The notes: generated by a model not told the origin, from the sequence alone. A stretch of DNA of 64,000 nucleotides from an uncultured Chthonomonadaceae bacterium (GCA_946479035.1 CAMLDW010000002.1:73058-137057), one strand, 5' to 3'. Positions 24,136 to 36,982 are shown, numbered from the stretch's first letter. Numbers and translations: made by a program.

Positions 24136-24912
24136 ATGCTGAGAAAACTTGCGTTCGCGCTTTTCGTCGTCGGGCTCGCCCTGCTCTCCGGTTGTGGAGG
24201 CGGGGGCGGCGGTGGTGGCGGCGGATCGAACGTGCACGTCGAGCCGGGGCAGTACATCGAGTTTCTGCAGGGCAGCGGCGGTTGGTTCGACCCGTTTAAC
24301 CTCAAGGTCGGCGATTCGGGCACCGCGGTCCTGGCTAACTACGACGGCCTCGGAAACCGCAGCGAGCTTGTCGCCGGCAACTGGACGACGACTTCCGGTG
24401 GTGCGGTCTCGATCAACTCGGTGTCCGGGGCGTTCGGGGTCAACTCGACTTCAGTAGAGTTCAAGTTTCAGACGACGAGCACGATCCTCGGCGTCCCCAC
24501 GCTCTTTGAGCAGAGGGGCCGAGTTCCGACCGCAGTACCGTCGCTCAGCGGGCGCGTCGTCGAGATCAACACCTTCAGCGGCCTTCCTTCGAACACTGGC
24601 GTCCCCCACCTCGACGTCGACTTCTTCGACGCGGGCGGCACGATCGTCGGCTCCGCACGAACGATGCAGGACGGGCGCTTCAAGGCGTTCCTTCCCACGA
24701 CCGCGACGCAAGCGATGGTCTCCGGCAATACGATCAAAACGAGCCGTTACTACAAGGCGGTCTACTATCAGACCAAGTACTACAGCCCGCTCGATACGAC
24801 GTGCCGCATAGCGCTGAGCGCGTTGGGCGGAGGCTCGAACAGCCTCCCGGCACCCATGGCGCTCCCGACGACCTCGTCCGGGCCACCACCTCCTCCCACC
24901 GGCTGCTCGTAA
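24136..24912 (+). CDS. Lipoprotein of unknown function with a ten-glycine linker
   Basis: Six bases after cdd, so probably co-transcribed. The 258-residue protein has a lipobox ending LLSGC (Cys about residue 20), immediately followed by ten Gly and a Ser: a flexible tether to the membrane. The mature part is beta-rich; residues about 130-205 (LSGRVVEINT to GRFKAFLP) look like a carboxypeptidase-regulatory or Ig-like fold. A Pro, Ser and Thr-rich tail ends the protein. No catalytic motif is visible and I do not recognise a family. Confidence 0.75.
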   Translation: MLRKLAFALFVVGLALLSGCGGGGGGGGGGSNVHVEPGQYIEFLQGSGGWFDPFNLKVGDSGTAVLANYDGLGNRSELVAGNWTTTSGGAVSINSVSGAFGVNSTSVEFKFQTTSTILGVPTLFEQRGRVPTAVPSLSGRVVEINTFSGLPSNTGVPHLDVDFFDAGGTIVGSARTMQDGRFKAFLPTTATQAMVSGNTIKTSRYYKAVYYQTKYYSPLDTTCRIALSALGGGSNSLPAPMALPTTSSGPPPPPTGCS

Positions 24913-24928
24913 TCCGACTGGCACAAAG

Positions 24929-24934
24929 TAGAAT
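24929..24934 (+). promoter_or_regulatory. TANNNT element of the membrane cyclase
   Basis: TAGAAT ends 8 bases before the GTG start at 24943. Confidence 0.5.
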
Positions 24935-24942
24935 CCTGTCTG

Positions 24943-26175
24943 GTGGACCCGTCTAGCGAGACCCGGCTTCTAGTTCACGAAGCGCCCGACCTGAGCGACG
25001 ACTCGCTCCAGGAAGTGGTCATGCTGGCCCGCCGGCTCCGCCAAAGCGCCGGCGGCGAGCTCGACGACGAGGCGATCCTCGCCGTCGCCGAGGCGACCGG
25101 CGCGCCCGTCAGCTATGTCCGGCTCGCCGTCAGCACGATGCCGGAAGAAAAGACGTCCACGCCGATCGACCGCGTGCGCACTTCCTTCCTCGCGTTCGAC
25201 GCGGACACGCGACGGTACGTCATGTCCGGGATCCTCGCGTTCGTGATGGGGCTCTTCTTCGCGATCTCAGGCTCGCTCGGGGACCGCTCCGGGTTTACCG
25301 GCACGCTCGCGATCATCGCGATCCTTGGTGCCGTCTGGAACTGCTCCGTCGCGCGCGGTGCGAAGGCAGCCATGGCAGCCGGAGCGATCGCCGCAGGGCT
25401 CGGCTTCCTTATGCTCGCGCTCTTTACGATGCTGCTGGGGCTAATTCCTGCTGTGCCGTCGAACGGGCCCGCGCCGGGCTATCTGCTGCTCTTTCTCCCG
25501 GTCGGCATCGTTGGCGGCCTGCTCGCGTTCTCGGTCGGAGGCATCGTGCGAAAGAAGCTCGGGCTCAAGGACCCTTCCAAAGAGAGGCACGAGCTGTTGC
25601 AGCAGTTGCTCGAAATCCAGGACCGGCTCAAGTCAGACGAGAAGTTTGTGACCTTCTTGAGCATCGACATCGTCGGATCCACACGCCATAAGGTGGAGAG
25701 CGACCCGCTTGCCGTCGAGTTCACCTTCAACGAGTACCACAGGTTCGTCGAATCGCTCGCCTACAAGCACGGCGGGCGAGTGCACTCCACGGCGGGCGAC
25801 GGCGTCACCGTCGCGTTCGACGACCCGCAATCAGCCTATGCCTGCGGGCGCGCGCTCATGGCCAGCCTCTTTGAGTTCAACGCCTTCCGTAACAAGCTCG
25901 GTCGAGCCATCGAGCTGCGCGGCGGCCTCCACACGGGCAGCGTCCTCGCGCCGGGGCAGGACATCAAGAGCGTCAACTTCGCGCACGTGATCGACATCGC
26001 TTCGCACATGCAAAAGTCGTGCCCGGTCGGTTGCCTCGCCGTCAGCGAGACCTCCGCAAGCTACATTCCGGGCGGCAAGGCGGCCATCGGCAGCGAGCCG
26101 ATCGAGACGCAGGACATGAAAGGCGTCGTCTGGCGGCCCAAGAACAGGATCGCGCCATCCGCAGTCGCGCACTGA
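24943..26175 (+). CDS. Membrane-anchored class III nucleotide cyclase homologue
   Basis: The 410-residue protein has a polar N-terminal region (1-85), four hydrophobic segments (about 90-110, 115-135, 142-168 and 178-202), a short helical linker and a class III cyclase domain (about 240-400). Both metal-binding Asp blocks are present (LSIDIVGST and TAGDGVTVAF). The transition-state segment usually reading VNxAxR reads IDIASH, so the expected Asn is Asp and the Arg is His. It may therefore be weak, use another nucleotide, or be inactive. GTG start with TAGAAT 8 bases upstream. Monocistronic. Confidence 0.83.
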   Translation: MDPSSETRLLVHEAPDLSDDSLQEVVMLARRLRQSAGGELDDEAILAVAEATGAPVSYVRLAVSTMPEEKTSTPIDRVRTSFLAFDADTRRYVMSGILAFVMGLFFAISGSLGDRSGFTGTLAIIAILGAVWNCSVARGAKAAMAAGAIAAGLGFLMLALFTMLLGLIPAVPSNGPAPGYLLLFLPVGIVGGLLAFSVGGIVRKKLGLKDPSKERHELLQQLLEIQDRLKSDEKFVTFLSIDIVGSTRHKVESDPLAVEFTFNEYHRFVESLAYKHGGRVHSTAGDGVTVAFDDPQSAYACGRALMASLFEFNAFRNKLGRAIELRGGLHTGSVLAPGQDIKSVNFAHVIDIASHMQKSCPVGCLAVSETSASYIPGGKAAIGSEPIETQDMKGVVWRPKNRIAPSAVAH

Positions 26176-26185
26176 GCGACCACCG

Positions 26186-27388
26186 TTAGCGTCCTGAGTC
26201 TTCGAGCAAGAGGTCCGGCTCGGTGCGGGCGGCGTCCGTGTCGCCGCGGTCGTCCTTCCCGTCGATTCCGCAGCTGTACACGACGAACTCCTGCCCGAGC
26301 GCGAGATATCCGAACGGCAGCCCGGTATAAGGGTCCGTGCGGCCCTCCTCCGAGACGAGCGTCAGATCCTTCGGCAGCGCGCCGTGCTCCGAACGGTACC
26401 TGCACAGGCTTGTCGTCACGTAGAGCAGCCTCGTCCGCGCCACGGCGCGGTCGCGCAACCTCAGCCAAGGTTCGCCGGCGGAGAAGAACTGGTCCGCGAT
26501 CTTGCGGGCGTCTCCACTGAGCGAGGCAGAAATGCTTCCGCGCTTCGCTCCGGGCGTCTGAGACCGCTGCTCCAACTGCTCCACAGTCCGCGCTTCTTCG
26601 TCCAAGAGCGAACGGAAGAACGCGCCGCGGTCTTCGTCGTCCAGTTTCTGCAACTCCAGCACCGATGTGCGAGAAGGTCCATAGAGCCTCGCGGCGAACT
26701 CTGTGATTTTTCCCTCCTTGTGCGCGTCCTGCAGCGCCTGCACCGCGGCGAGCATCAGTCTCCCCTCGTTCTCGATCGTTACGGAAGCGTCTGGGCACCG
26801 CGATAGGGCCACCGCTGCGCCATCGTTCAGTTCGGCCAGCGCATCCTGTGGCATCGTCGACAGGAACGGCGCGATCGCAGCCCGCGCCCCGTCGGCGATC
26901 CCATACCCGAGGCTCGAGTCGGACATCGATCCGCCGCCTAGATCGAAGCCGAATGCGAGCGCGGCCGCCGTCCAGCGCGAGGCAGCCAGCCAGTCGCCGT
27001 CGTCCGCGCACTTTTCGATCTTCCAAACCATCGCGCGCCCCAACTGTAGCCAACCCTCTTGATGGGGCCGCGCCTCGAACGGCCCCACCGTCGAGAACTT
27101 GAACGCGCAGGGGAGCTTGGTCGCCCCAGCGAGCCGGTCGAGGCACCCGCCGAGCTGTTCGAGGACCTTCTTGCGAGTGCCAGGGGTGTCGCGCGCGTCC
27201 AATGGGACAGTAGAACCCTTGGCCGCCTCGTCCGCGAGCGAGGCGTACCTGTCGAACGCGTTCGGCCCGCTCAGCGTCGCCGTCTGTTCGCTCTCGGTGC
27301 TGATCTGTGCGTAGGGGACGGGCTCGGGCTTCCTTTGGCACCCGAAGACGGACAGGGCGACGAGGAACGGTGCGGCCGAGCGGCGCAT
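26186..27388 (-). CDS. Lipoprotein of unknown function
   Basis: The 400-residue product has a lipobox (LSVFGC, Cys about 17) and a helical mature part with scattered Cys residues. The C-terminal 80 residues (YRSEHGALP, DPYTGLPF, VVYSCGIDGKDDRGD) resemble the C-terminal part of pseudopilin-type or secretin-associated hypothetical proteins in which a short peptide describes a growing helix-turn. No enzymatic motif is seen. ATG 27388 is preferred to one seven codons upstream because it follows TACAAT by 9 bases and yields a clean signal. It converges with the cyclase and is divergent from the nucleotidyltransferase. Confidence 0.7.
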   Translation of the reverse strand: MRRSAAPFLVALSVFGCQRKPEPVPYAQISTESEQTATLSGPNAFDRYASLADEAAKGSTVPLDARDTPGTRKKVLEQLGGCLDRLAGATKLPCAFKFSTVGPFEARPHQEGWLQLGRAMVWKIEKCADDGDWLAASRWTAAALAFGFDLGGGSMSDSSLGYGIADGARAAIAPFLSTMPQDALAELNDGAAVALSRCPDASVTIENEGRLMLAAVQALQDAHKEGKITEFAARLYGPSRTSVLELQKLDDEDRGAFFRSLLDEEARTVEQLEQRSQTPGAKRGSISASLSGDARKIADQFFSAGEPWLRLRDRAVARTRLLYVTTSLCRYRSEHGALPKDLTLVSEEGRTDPYTGLPFGYLALGQEFVVYSCGIDGKDDRGDTDAARTEPDLLLEDSGR

Positions 27389-27397
27389 ACGACCGGG

Positions 27398-27403
27398 ATT
27401 GTA
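27398..27403 (-). promoter_or_regulatory. TANNNT element of the lipoprotein gene
   Basis: TACAAT on the minus strand ends 9 bases before the ATG at 27388. Confidence 0.5.
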
Positions 27404-27416
27404 CAGCACGCCGGAG

Positions 27417-27422
27417 TAACCT
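27417..27422 (+). promoter_or_regulatory. TANNNT element of the nucleotidyltransferase
   Basis: TAACCT ends 10 bases before the ATG at 27433. Confidence 0.4.
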
Positions 27423-27432
27423 TGTGGCCCCG

Positions 27433-28356
27433 ATGAAAGGAGTCGTGCTCGCAGCAGGGAAGGGCTCGCGCCTGTATCCGGTCACCAAGGCGGTCGCAAA
27501 GCCGCTCTTGCCGCTCGCCAACCGCATGACGATGGAGTACGCCTTCGACCAGTTCCGCGATTGCGGGGTCGGCGAAGTTTGCATCGTGGTCGGCGAAAAC
27601 GAGGACGAGCTGAGGCGCGCGCTCGGCGACGGCGCATCGTTTGGTGTACGCCTGAGCTTCGCGCGCCAGAGCGAGCCGCTCGGCCTTGCGCACGCAGTGC
27701 GCTGCGCAGAGTCGTTCGTCGCTAGGGACGACTTCTTGCTCTATCTCGGCGATGAGCTGTACGGGCAGAGCCTCGCGCCTTTCGTCGAGCATTTCCGCAA
27801 GGCCGGCGCAGCCAACCTAAGCCTCGTCAAGGAAGTGGAGGACCCGCGCCGGTTCGGGGTCGCGACCGTGAAGGGTGGAAGGATCATCAAGCTCGTCGAA
27901 AAGCCTGCGGCTCCCGAGTCAAGGCTTGCGATGGCTGGCACATACGTGTTCGGCCCGCAGATCTGGTCTGTCCTGCCAGACCTCAAGCCTAGCGCGCGCG
28001 GCGAGTACGAGATTACCGACGCGATCCAGCTCCTGATCGATCGTGGCGAGGTTGTCGTGCCAGGGCTCTACGAAGGAGAGTGGTTCGATACGGGCACCCT
28101 CCCCTCGTTCCTTGCCGCGAGCCGCTTCCTGACGCAGGGCAGTCCGCTGATCGATCCCACTGCGACCGTCGAAGGGCAAATTGAAGGGGCGGTCGTCGTC
28201 GGAGCCGGCGCGCGAGTCAAGTGCCAGGCGATCGAAGACTCGGTCGTTCTTCCCGGCGCGCATGTCTCGGCGTCGGGCCGGATCGAAGGCTGCCTCATTG
28301 GCGGCGACGTCGCGGGCTCCGGATTAAAAGACCAAGTCGTCTACGGCGCCCTTTAA
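27433..28356 (+). CDS. Sugar-phosphate nucleotidyltransferase (RmlA-like)
   Basis: Transfers a nucleotidyl group to a sugar 1-phosphate to make an activated sugar. The 307-residue protein opens with LAAGKGSRLYPVTKAVAKPL, the nucleotide-binding signature with the catalytic Arg and Lys. LYLGDELYG is the metal-binding Asp segment, GEYEITDAI and EGEWFDTGT bind the sugar. The last 70 residues form hexapeptide-like beta-helix turns (PTATVEGQIEGAVVVGAG). The layout fits the long-form glucose-1-phosphate thymidylyltransferase group. Sugar and nucleotide are not decidable here. Context gives no pathway. Confidence 0.88.
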   Translation: MKGVVLAAGKGSRLYPVTKAVAKPLLPLANRMTMEYAFDQFRDCGVGEVCIVVGENEDELRRALGDGASFGVRLSFARQSEPLGLAHAVRCAESFVARDDFLLYLGDELYGQSLAPFVEHFRKAGAANLSLVKEVEDPRRFGVATVKGGRIIKLVEKPAAPESRLAMAGTYVFGPQIWSVLPDLKPSARGEYEITDAIQLLIDRGEVVVPGLYEGEWFDTGTLPSFLAASRFLTQGSPLIDPTATVEGQIEGAVVVGAGARVKCQAIEDSVVLPGAHVSASGRIEGCLIGGDVAGSGLKDQVVYGAL

Positions 28357-28364
28357 AAGCGGGA

Positions 28365-28384
28365 GGCCCGGTTTCTGCCGGGCC
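28365..28384 (-). terminator. Hairpin between the nucleotidyltransferase and the small lipoprotein
   Basis: A perfect 7-base GC stem (28365-28371 with 28378-28384) with a 6-base loop; a short TTTT run follows a few bases later on the minus strand. It probably ends the small lipoprotein transcript and may act in both directions. Confidence 0.55.
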
Positions 28385-28408
28385 CCGAAACTACTCAAGA
28401 ATCGATCC

Positions 28409-28552
28409 TTACTTATCTGGATCTGTCAGCGAGTTGTTCGCCGGATCTTTCGGGTTGTCCCCGCTCGCATTGTCAGTCTTGGCGCCGGAGCAGCCGACGA
28501 TGAACATGCCCAAGATGTTCAGGGCAAGCAATAGAACGATCAGCTTTCTCAT
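28409..28552 (-). CDS. Very small lipoprotein (47 residues)
   Basis: MRKLIVLLLALNILGMFIVGC is followed by about 26 polar residues rich in Asp, Asn and Pro. The first 21 residues are a full lipoprotein signal with Cys21, so the mature peptide is only about 27 residues: a membrane-tethered acidic peptide. An AGGAGG ribosome-binding site stands before the ATG at 28552, an extended -10 promoter lies at 28628-28636, and a hairpin terminator follows. That full set of signals makes the gene convincing despite its size. Function unknown. A longer frame from 28660 includes Arg-rich leader sequence and is rejected. Confidence 0.75.
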   Translation of the reverse strand: MRKLIVLLLALNILGMFIVGCSGAKTDNASGDNPKDPANNSLTDPDK

Positions 28553-28585
28553 GTTTGTAACAGACCTCCTCAGTCGAACCGTCCT

Positions 28586-28601
28586 CCGGCCCCGGGGCCG
28601 G
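28586..28601. repeat. 16-base perfect palindrome in the small-lipoprotein leader
   Basis: CCGGCCCCGGGGCCGG reads identically on both strands and would fold as a hairpin in the transcribed leader, 30-50 bases before the start codon. Confidence 0.6.
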
Positions 28602-28627
28602 CCCGGCACAGTACCGAGTCGCAGACG

Positions 28628-28636
28628 ATCATACCA
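28628..28636 (-). promoter_or_regulatory. Extended -10 promoter of the small lipoprotein
   Basis: TGGTATGAT on the minus strand combines the TGn extension with a good -10 hexamer. It predicts a leader of roughly 70 bases. Confidence 0.55.
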
Positions 28637-28806
28637 TCCCCCGATGCGGTTCACTTGCAAGGGGAAAGCAGCTGCCGCGCCCTGCCTCTGCGCTCAACCT
28701 GCCCACCGAGGGCCCAGGGCCGCAACTTCAGGCCCAATATAGTGAATTGGATAGGTTTGCGGCGGTAAGGTAGCCGTTTCCCTAGGTCACGCACAGAGGA
28801 ACCCAC

Positions 28807-30915
<2,109 letters not shown>

Positions 30916-30956
30916 GGCTGCTCGGGCCAATGCGATGGGCCGGGCGCGCGGCCCAG

Positions 30957-30962
30957 TAAACT
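30957..30962 (+). promoter_or_regulatory. TANNNT element of rhaEW
   Basis: TAAACT ends 9 bases before the ATG at 30972. Confidence 0.45.
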
Positions 30963-30971
30963 AGTCGCTCG

Positions 30972-33050
<2,079 letters not shown>

Positions 33051-33059
33051 CCCCCCGGG

Positions 33060-33065
33060 TAGCAT
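33060..33065 (+). promoter_or_regulatory. TANNNT element of rhaB
   Basis: TAGCAT ends 6 bases before the GTG at 33072, so rhaB-lutABC may also have its own transcript. Confidence 0.45.
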
Positions 33066-33071
33066 CGCGCC

Positions 33072-34421
33072 GTGGCCCGGCGTCCTTTAGGGGCAGTTGC
33101 GGTGGACATGGGCGCGTCCTCGGCGCGCTACGCCGTAGGCTGGCTGGAAAAGGGCCGCCTCCGCCACCAGGTCGTCGAGCAGGTAGCCCACGCACCGATC
33201 AATGGCAAGTGGGACCTACCGCTCCTTTCCGGCCTCTGCCACAGGGCCGTCGCCTACGCTCAAGAGAACTTCGAAAAGTCCACACTCGGCATCGATACCT
33301 GGGGAGTCGACCACGGCTTCATAGACAGCCAGGGCAAGCCAGTGCAGAGCCCGGTCGCGTACCGGGACGACTCGCACACCCGCGTCTTCAACAGGATGGT
33401 CGGGAGCCGCAAGCGCCTCTTCGAGCTCACAGGCATCCACCATCAGCCGTTCAACACGTTCTATCAGCTCGTCGCGCGCCGCGAAGAGCACCCGAACTGG
33501 CCGCAGCAGGTCCGCTGGCAGCTCCTTCCGGACTTCTTCGGCCACGAGCTGACCACGCGCCTCTGCTACGAGTACACCCAGGCCTCGACGACTCAGCTCA
33601 TGGGCCTCGACGGGCGGTGGTCCGAAGAGGCGTTCAACCTCGCGGGCTGGCCCGTGCCGATGCAACAGCCCCGCATGCCCGGCCGCATCGTCGGCCCGAT
33701 CACGGCCGGCGTAGATCTCGCCAGCGTCGCGAGCCACGACACCGCCTCTGCCGTCTGTGGCCTCGGGACCCTTGGCGAAGAGGACGTCTTCCTCAACATC
33801 GGCACGTGGACGGTCCTCGGCACCGTCATCGATCACCCGCTCGTCAGTACCACCGCGGAAAACGGAGGTTGGACCAACGAGCGCACCCACGACGGACGCG
33901 TCCGATTCCTAAAGAACATCCCCGGCTTCTACATCGTCAACCGCTTGCACGAAGAGCTAGGGGTCCAAGACAGCAAGGCGGAATGGCTCGAAAAGGCCGA
34001 CTTCTCCTTCGAGGGGCACTTTGACTACTTCCACAAGGACCTTTACAACCCCGAGTCCATGCCCGCCTCCGTGCTCGACCTTTCCAGCGAGACCCCGAAG
34101 CGATTGGAGCACTGGTCCGCGATGGCGCTGCGCAGCATGGCCAGCGCGATGATGGGCCAGCCCTCCGCGCTCGGCGAGCTCGTCGGCCGCCAGTTCACGC
34201 GCATCCGGTTGGCGGGGGGCGGCTCGCAGTGCACGCACCTGTGCCAGGCGATCGCCGACGGCACTGGCCTGCAGGTGGTCGCCGGCCCTGTGGAGGCCAC
34301 GGTGCTCGGAAACCTAGGGGTGCAGATCGTCGCTGCCGGAGAGGTCGCAGCCCAAGACCTCGCAACCGTGATCGACGAGAGCAGCGAGACCCGCACCTAC
34401 GAGCCCGGTGCCGGAAAATGA
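33072..34421 (+). CDS. rhaB: Rhamnulokinase (FGGY family)
   Basis: Phosphorylates L-rhamnulose at O1 using ATP. The 449-residue protein has the ATPase-fold phosphate loop VDMGASSARYA (about 10-20), GIDTWGVDHGF (about 77-87) and the adenosine segment IRLAGGGSQC (about 378-387), which together are typical for rhamnulokinases. GTG start preceded by TAGCAT at 6 bases. It overlaps lutA by ATGA, so rhamnose phosphorylation and lactate oxidation are translated from one message. Another deoxyketose kinase is possible but the aldolase next door favours rhamnulose. Confidence 0.9.
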   Translation: MARRPLGAVAVDMGASSARYAVGWLEKGRLRHQVVEQVAHAPINGKWDLPLLSGLCHRAVAYAQENFEKSTLGIDTWGVDHGFIDSQGKPVQSPVAYRDDSHTRVFNRMVGSRKRLFELTGIHHQPFNTFYQLVARREEHPNWPQQVRWQLLPDFFGHELTTRLCYEYTQASTTQLMGLDGRWSEEAFNLAGWPVPMQQPRMPGRIVGPITAGVDLASVASHDTASAVCGLGTLGEEDVFLNIGTWTVLGTVIDHPLVSTTAENGGWTNERTHDGRVRFLKNIPGFYIVNRLHEELGVQDSKAEWLEKADFSFEGHFDYFHKDLYNPESMPASVLDLSSETPKRLEHWSAMALRSMASAMMGQPSALGELVGRQFTRIRLAGGGSQCTHLCQAIADGTGLQVVAGPVEATVLGNLGVQIVAAGEVAAQDLATVIDESSETRTYEPGAGK

Positions 34422-35128
34422 CGGTCAAGCTGATGCTGACCTGCCTGTGCGACGCCTTCTACGGCGAAGTCGGGATAGCCACCGTGCGAGCGCTCGAGCA
34501 CTGCGGCTGCACCGTCGAGTTCGACCCGCAGCAGACCTGCTGCGGCCAGCCGGCGTTCAACGCCGGTGATTGGCGCTCGGCGCGCCCTGTGGCCGAGCGC
34601 ACGGTCAAGCTCTTCGGCCTGCGCGAGCAGAGCGGCGACCCCGTTGTCGTGCCGAGCGGCTCTTGCGCCGCGATGGTGCGTCACGGCTACGGCCTGCTGG
34701 GGGTCGCCTGCGCCGCGCGCGTCTTCGAGCTCTCGGAGTTCGTCGTCGACGTGATGGGCCGGCGCGAGTGGGGCGGCAGTGTCCCCGCACGCCGCGTAGG
34801 CTTCCACAGTTCGTGCCACGGGCGCATGATGGGGCTGCGCGACCAACAAGAGTCGCTGCTGAAGAGCATCAGCGGCGTCGATCTCGTCGAGTTCGCCTCG
34901 CCCGAGCAGTGCTGCGGCTTCGGCGGCTCGTTCTCCGTCTCGCACGGCCAGGTCAGCGAAGGGATCGGCATCGAAAAGCTGCGCCAGATCGAGCTCGCGG
35001 GCGTCGAACAGGTCGTCAGCGGCGACATGGGCTGCCTCATGCACCTCAAGGGCCTCGCCGAGCGCCATTCCATCGACGTCGGCTTCCGCCACGTCGCCCA
35101 AATCCTCGCGGAGGCGATCGAGGCTTGA
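34418..35128 (+). CDS. lutA: L-lactate dehydrogenase complex subunit LutA
   Basis: The 236-residue protein has two CCG-type cysteine motifs (QTCCGQPAF at about 37-45 and EQCCGFGG at about 164-171) that in this family hold an iron-sulfur cluster. LutABC together oxidises L-lactate to pyruvate. ATG start in an ATGA overlap with rhaB. A frame extending 63 codons upstream lies inside rhaB and is rejected. Confidence 0.93.
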   Translation: MTVKLMLTCLCDAFYGEVGIATVRALEHCGCTVEFDPQQTCCGQPAFNAGDWRSARPVAERTVKLFGLREQSGDPVVVPSGSCAAMVRHGYGLLGVACAARVFELSEFVVDVMGRREWGGSVPARRVGFHSSCHGRMMGLRDQQESLLKSISGVDLVEFASPEQCCGFGGSFSVSHGQVSEGIGIEKLRQIELAGVEQVVSGDMGCLMHLKGLAERHSIDVGFRHVAQILAEAIEA

Positions 35129-36453
35129 GCGACCGCTTCAACGAGTTCGTCCGCTCGCTCGACGAAGATACAGTGCGAAGCGTCCGAGCTTCCACGATCA
35201 GGGTGTTCGACGCCAGGCGCACGACGCTCGGCACGGTCTTCGAAGACGCGGACGAGGCGCGCAGGGCCGCCGCAGCGACGAAGGCATACGTCCTCGACAA
35301 CCTCCGCGGCCTCTTGCTGCAGCTCGAAGAAAAGTGCACCGCCAACGGCATCAAGGTCCACTGGGCCAAGGACGGAGCGAGCGCCGTTCGCACGATCCTC
35401 GATATATGCGCGACAGCCGCGCCGCAGGGCGCCACCGTCGTCAAGGCCAAGTCGATGGCGACGGAGGAGATCCACCTCAACCGCCACCTCGAGAGCGCCG
35501 GTCACATGCCGGTCGAGACCGACCTTGGCGAGTTCGTCGTGCAGATCGACCACGACACGCCCAGCCACATCGTTGCGCCGATCATTCACAAGGACCGACG
35601 CCAGATCGCCAGGTCTTTCGAGCGCGAGGGCCTCGGCCCCTACACCGAAGAGCCCGAAGAGCTCACGATGCAGGCGCGCGCGCACCTCCGCGCGCAGTTC
35701 CAAAGGGCGGACGTCGGAGTCAGCGGCGTCAACTTCGCCGTCGCCTCGACCGGCCGCATCGTGCTCGTTGAGAACGAAGGCAACAACCGACTCTGCACGA
35801 CAGCGCCGCGCGTGCACGTCGCGCTGATGGGCATTGAAAAGGTCCTCCCGAGCGAACAGGACCTCCCGCTCTTCGTCCGACTGCTCGCCGGGTCCGCCAC
35901 GGGACAGCGCACCACTGTCTACACGCACCTCATCACCGGACCGCGCAAGAACGAAGAGGACGGCCCGGAAGAGGTCCATCTCGTCCTTCTCGACAACGGC
36001 CGTTCGCGCGTGCTGAACGGCGAATACCGCGACATCTTGCGCTGCATCCGCTGCGGCGCGTGCCTCAACGCCTGCCCTGTCTACCGCCGCGCCACCGGGC
36101 ACGCCTACGGACACGTCTATCCCGGCCCCGTCGGCGCCGTGCTCGCGCCCGCGCTCGAAGGGATCGCAAAGATGGGCGAGCTCGCTAAAGCATCGTCGCT
36201 GTGCGGCCTTTGCAAAGAGGTCTGCCCGGTCGACATCCCGATCCCCGACATGCTCCTCAAGCTCCGTTCGCAGGACGCGCGCAACCGCGGCGGGGCGTGG
36301 CAGACGTTCGGCCTCGCGGCGAAGAACCCGCTCTTCTGGCGCGCCGGGATCGCGCTGCTGCCGATGTTCGGTGCGCCGAGCGCATGGCGCGAGTTCCGCG
36401 AGCCGCCGAAGAAGACGAAGGACTTCAGGGGGTGGTGGCGTGGACGACCGTGA
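35125..36453 (+). CDS. lutB: L-lactate oxidation iron-sulfur protein LutB
   Basis: The 442-residue protein has an LUD domain (about 60-290, with KSMATEEI and ENEGNNRLC) followed by two 4Fe-4S ferredoxin motifs: CIRCGACLNACP and CGLCKEVCP. It transfers electrons from lactate in the LutABC complex. The start is TTG inside a TTGA overlap with lutA; there is no earlier plausible codon and the next Met is far inside the conserved region. A much longer upstream frame is an artefact. Confidence 0.93.
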   Translation: MSDRFNEFVRSLDEDTVRSVRASTIRVFDARRTTLGTVFEDADEARRAAAATKAYVLDNLRGLLLQLEEKCTANGIKVHWAKDGASAVRTILDICATAAPQGATVVKAKSMATEEIHLNRHLESAGHMPVETDLGEFVVQIDHDTPSHIVAPIIHKDRRQIARSFEREGLGPYTEEPEELTMQARAHLRAQFQRADVGVSGVNFAVASTGRIVLVENEGNNRLCTTAPRVHVALMGIEKVLPSEQDLPLFVRLLAGSATGQRTTVYTHLITGPRKNEEDGPEEVHLVLLDNGRSRVLNGEYRDILRCIRCGACLNACPVYRRATGHAYGHVYPGPVGAVLAPALEGIAKMGELAKASSLCGLCKEVCPVDIPIPDMLLKLRSQDARNRGGAWQTFGLAAKNPLFWRAGIALLPMFGAPSAWREFREPPKKTKDFRGWWRGRP

Positions 36454-36982
36454 CGCCGTGCTCGCGAACGTCCCACAGTCCAAGGGCGGCCAACGGCCCG
36501 TTCACAAGATCGTCGTCAAGACCGTGCCTACCACGGACCTCTGGGCCAGATTTCAAGAGCGCCTCGAGGCGCTCGGTGGCGAGGTGCGCGCGCTCGATGC
36601 GGTCGCAGAGTGGCAGGGAAGGGCGATCCTAGACGACGACGTGCCCCAGATCGTCAGGTCGCTCCTCGGCACCCCAGTGGGCGACGTCTGGGCAGCTGAG
36701 GCGGGCGTCACGCTCTGCGACCTCGCGGTCGCAGAAACCGGCAGCCTCCTTCTCAGCGCCGCCAAGGGCCGCCGCCGCCTGGCCAGCCTCGCTCCGCCCG
36801 TCCACCTCGCGCTGGTCCGCGACGGCAGCATCGTCGCCAGCCTCGAGGAAGCCTTCGAGCGCGCCTCGACCAATACCTGCGTCCTCGTCAGCGGCCCGAG
36901 CCGCACCGCCGACGTCGAGGGAGTCATGGTGATGGGCGTGCACGGGCCCAAGCGCCTCATCGTCGTCCGCCTCCCCGAATAA
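36440..36982 (+). CDS. lutC: L-lactate oxidation subunit LutC
   Basis: The 180-residue LUD-domain protein has the family's LCDLAVAETGSLLL strand and SGPSRTADVEGVMVMGVHGP near the C-terminus. It is the third subunit of the LutABC lactate utilisation complex. GTG start overlaps the end of lutB by 14 bases. It closes the rha-lut cluster. Confidence 0.9.
   Translation: MDDRDAVLANVPQSKGGQRPVHKIVVKTVPTTDLWARFQERLEALGGEVRALDAVAEWQGRAILDDDVPQIVRSLLGTPVGDVWAAEAGVTLCDLAVAETGSLLLSAAKGRRRLASLAPPVHLALVRDGSIVASLEEAFERASTNTCVLVSGPSRTADVEGVMVMGVHGPKRLIVVRLPE

Noticed and set aside
28738..28743. TATAGT as a firm promoter for the ArgD-ArgF gene
   Set aside because: No -35 is visible and the leader would be about 60 bases; kept only as a mention in the gene entry.
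34570..36453. Long frame that would extend lutB about 185 codons upstream
   Set aside because: The added part lies within lutA in another frame and is Arg/Ala-rich; the TTG start at 35125 gives a normal LutB.
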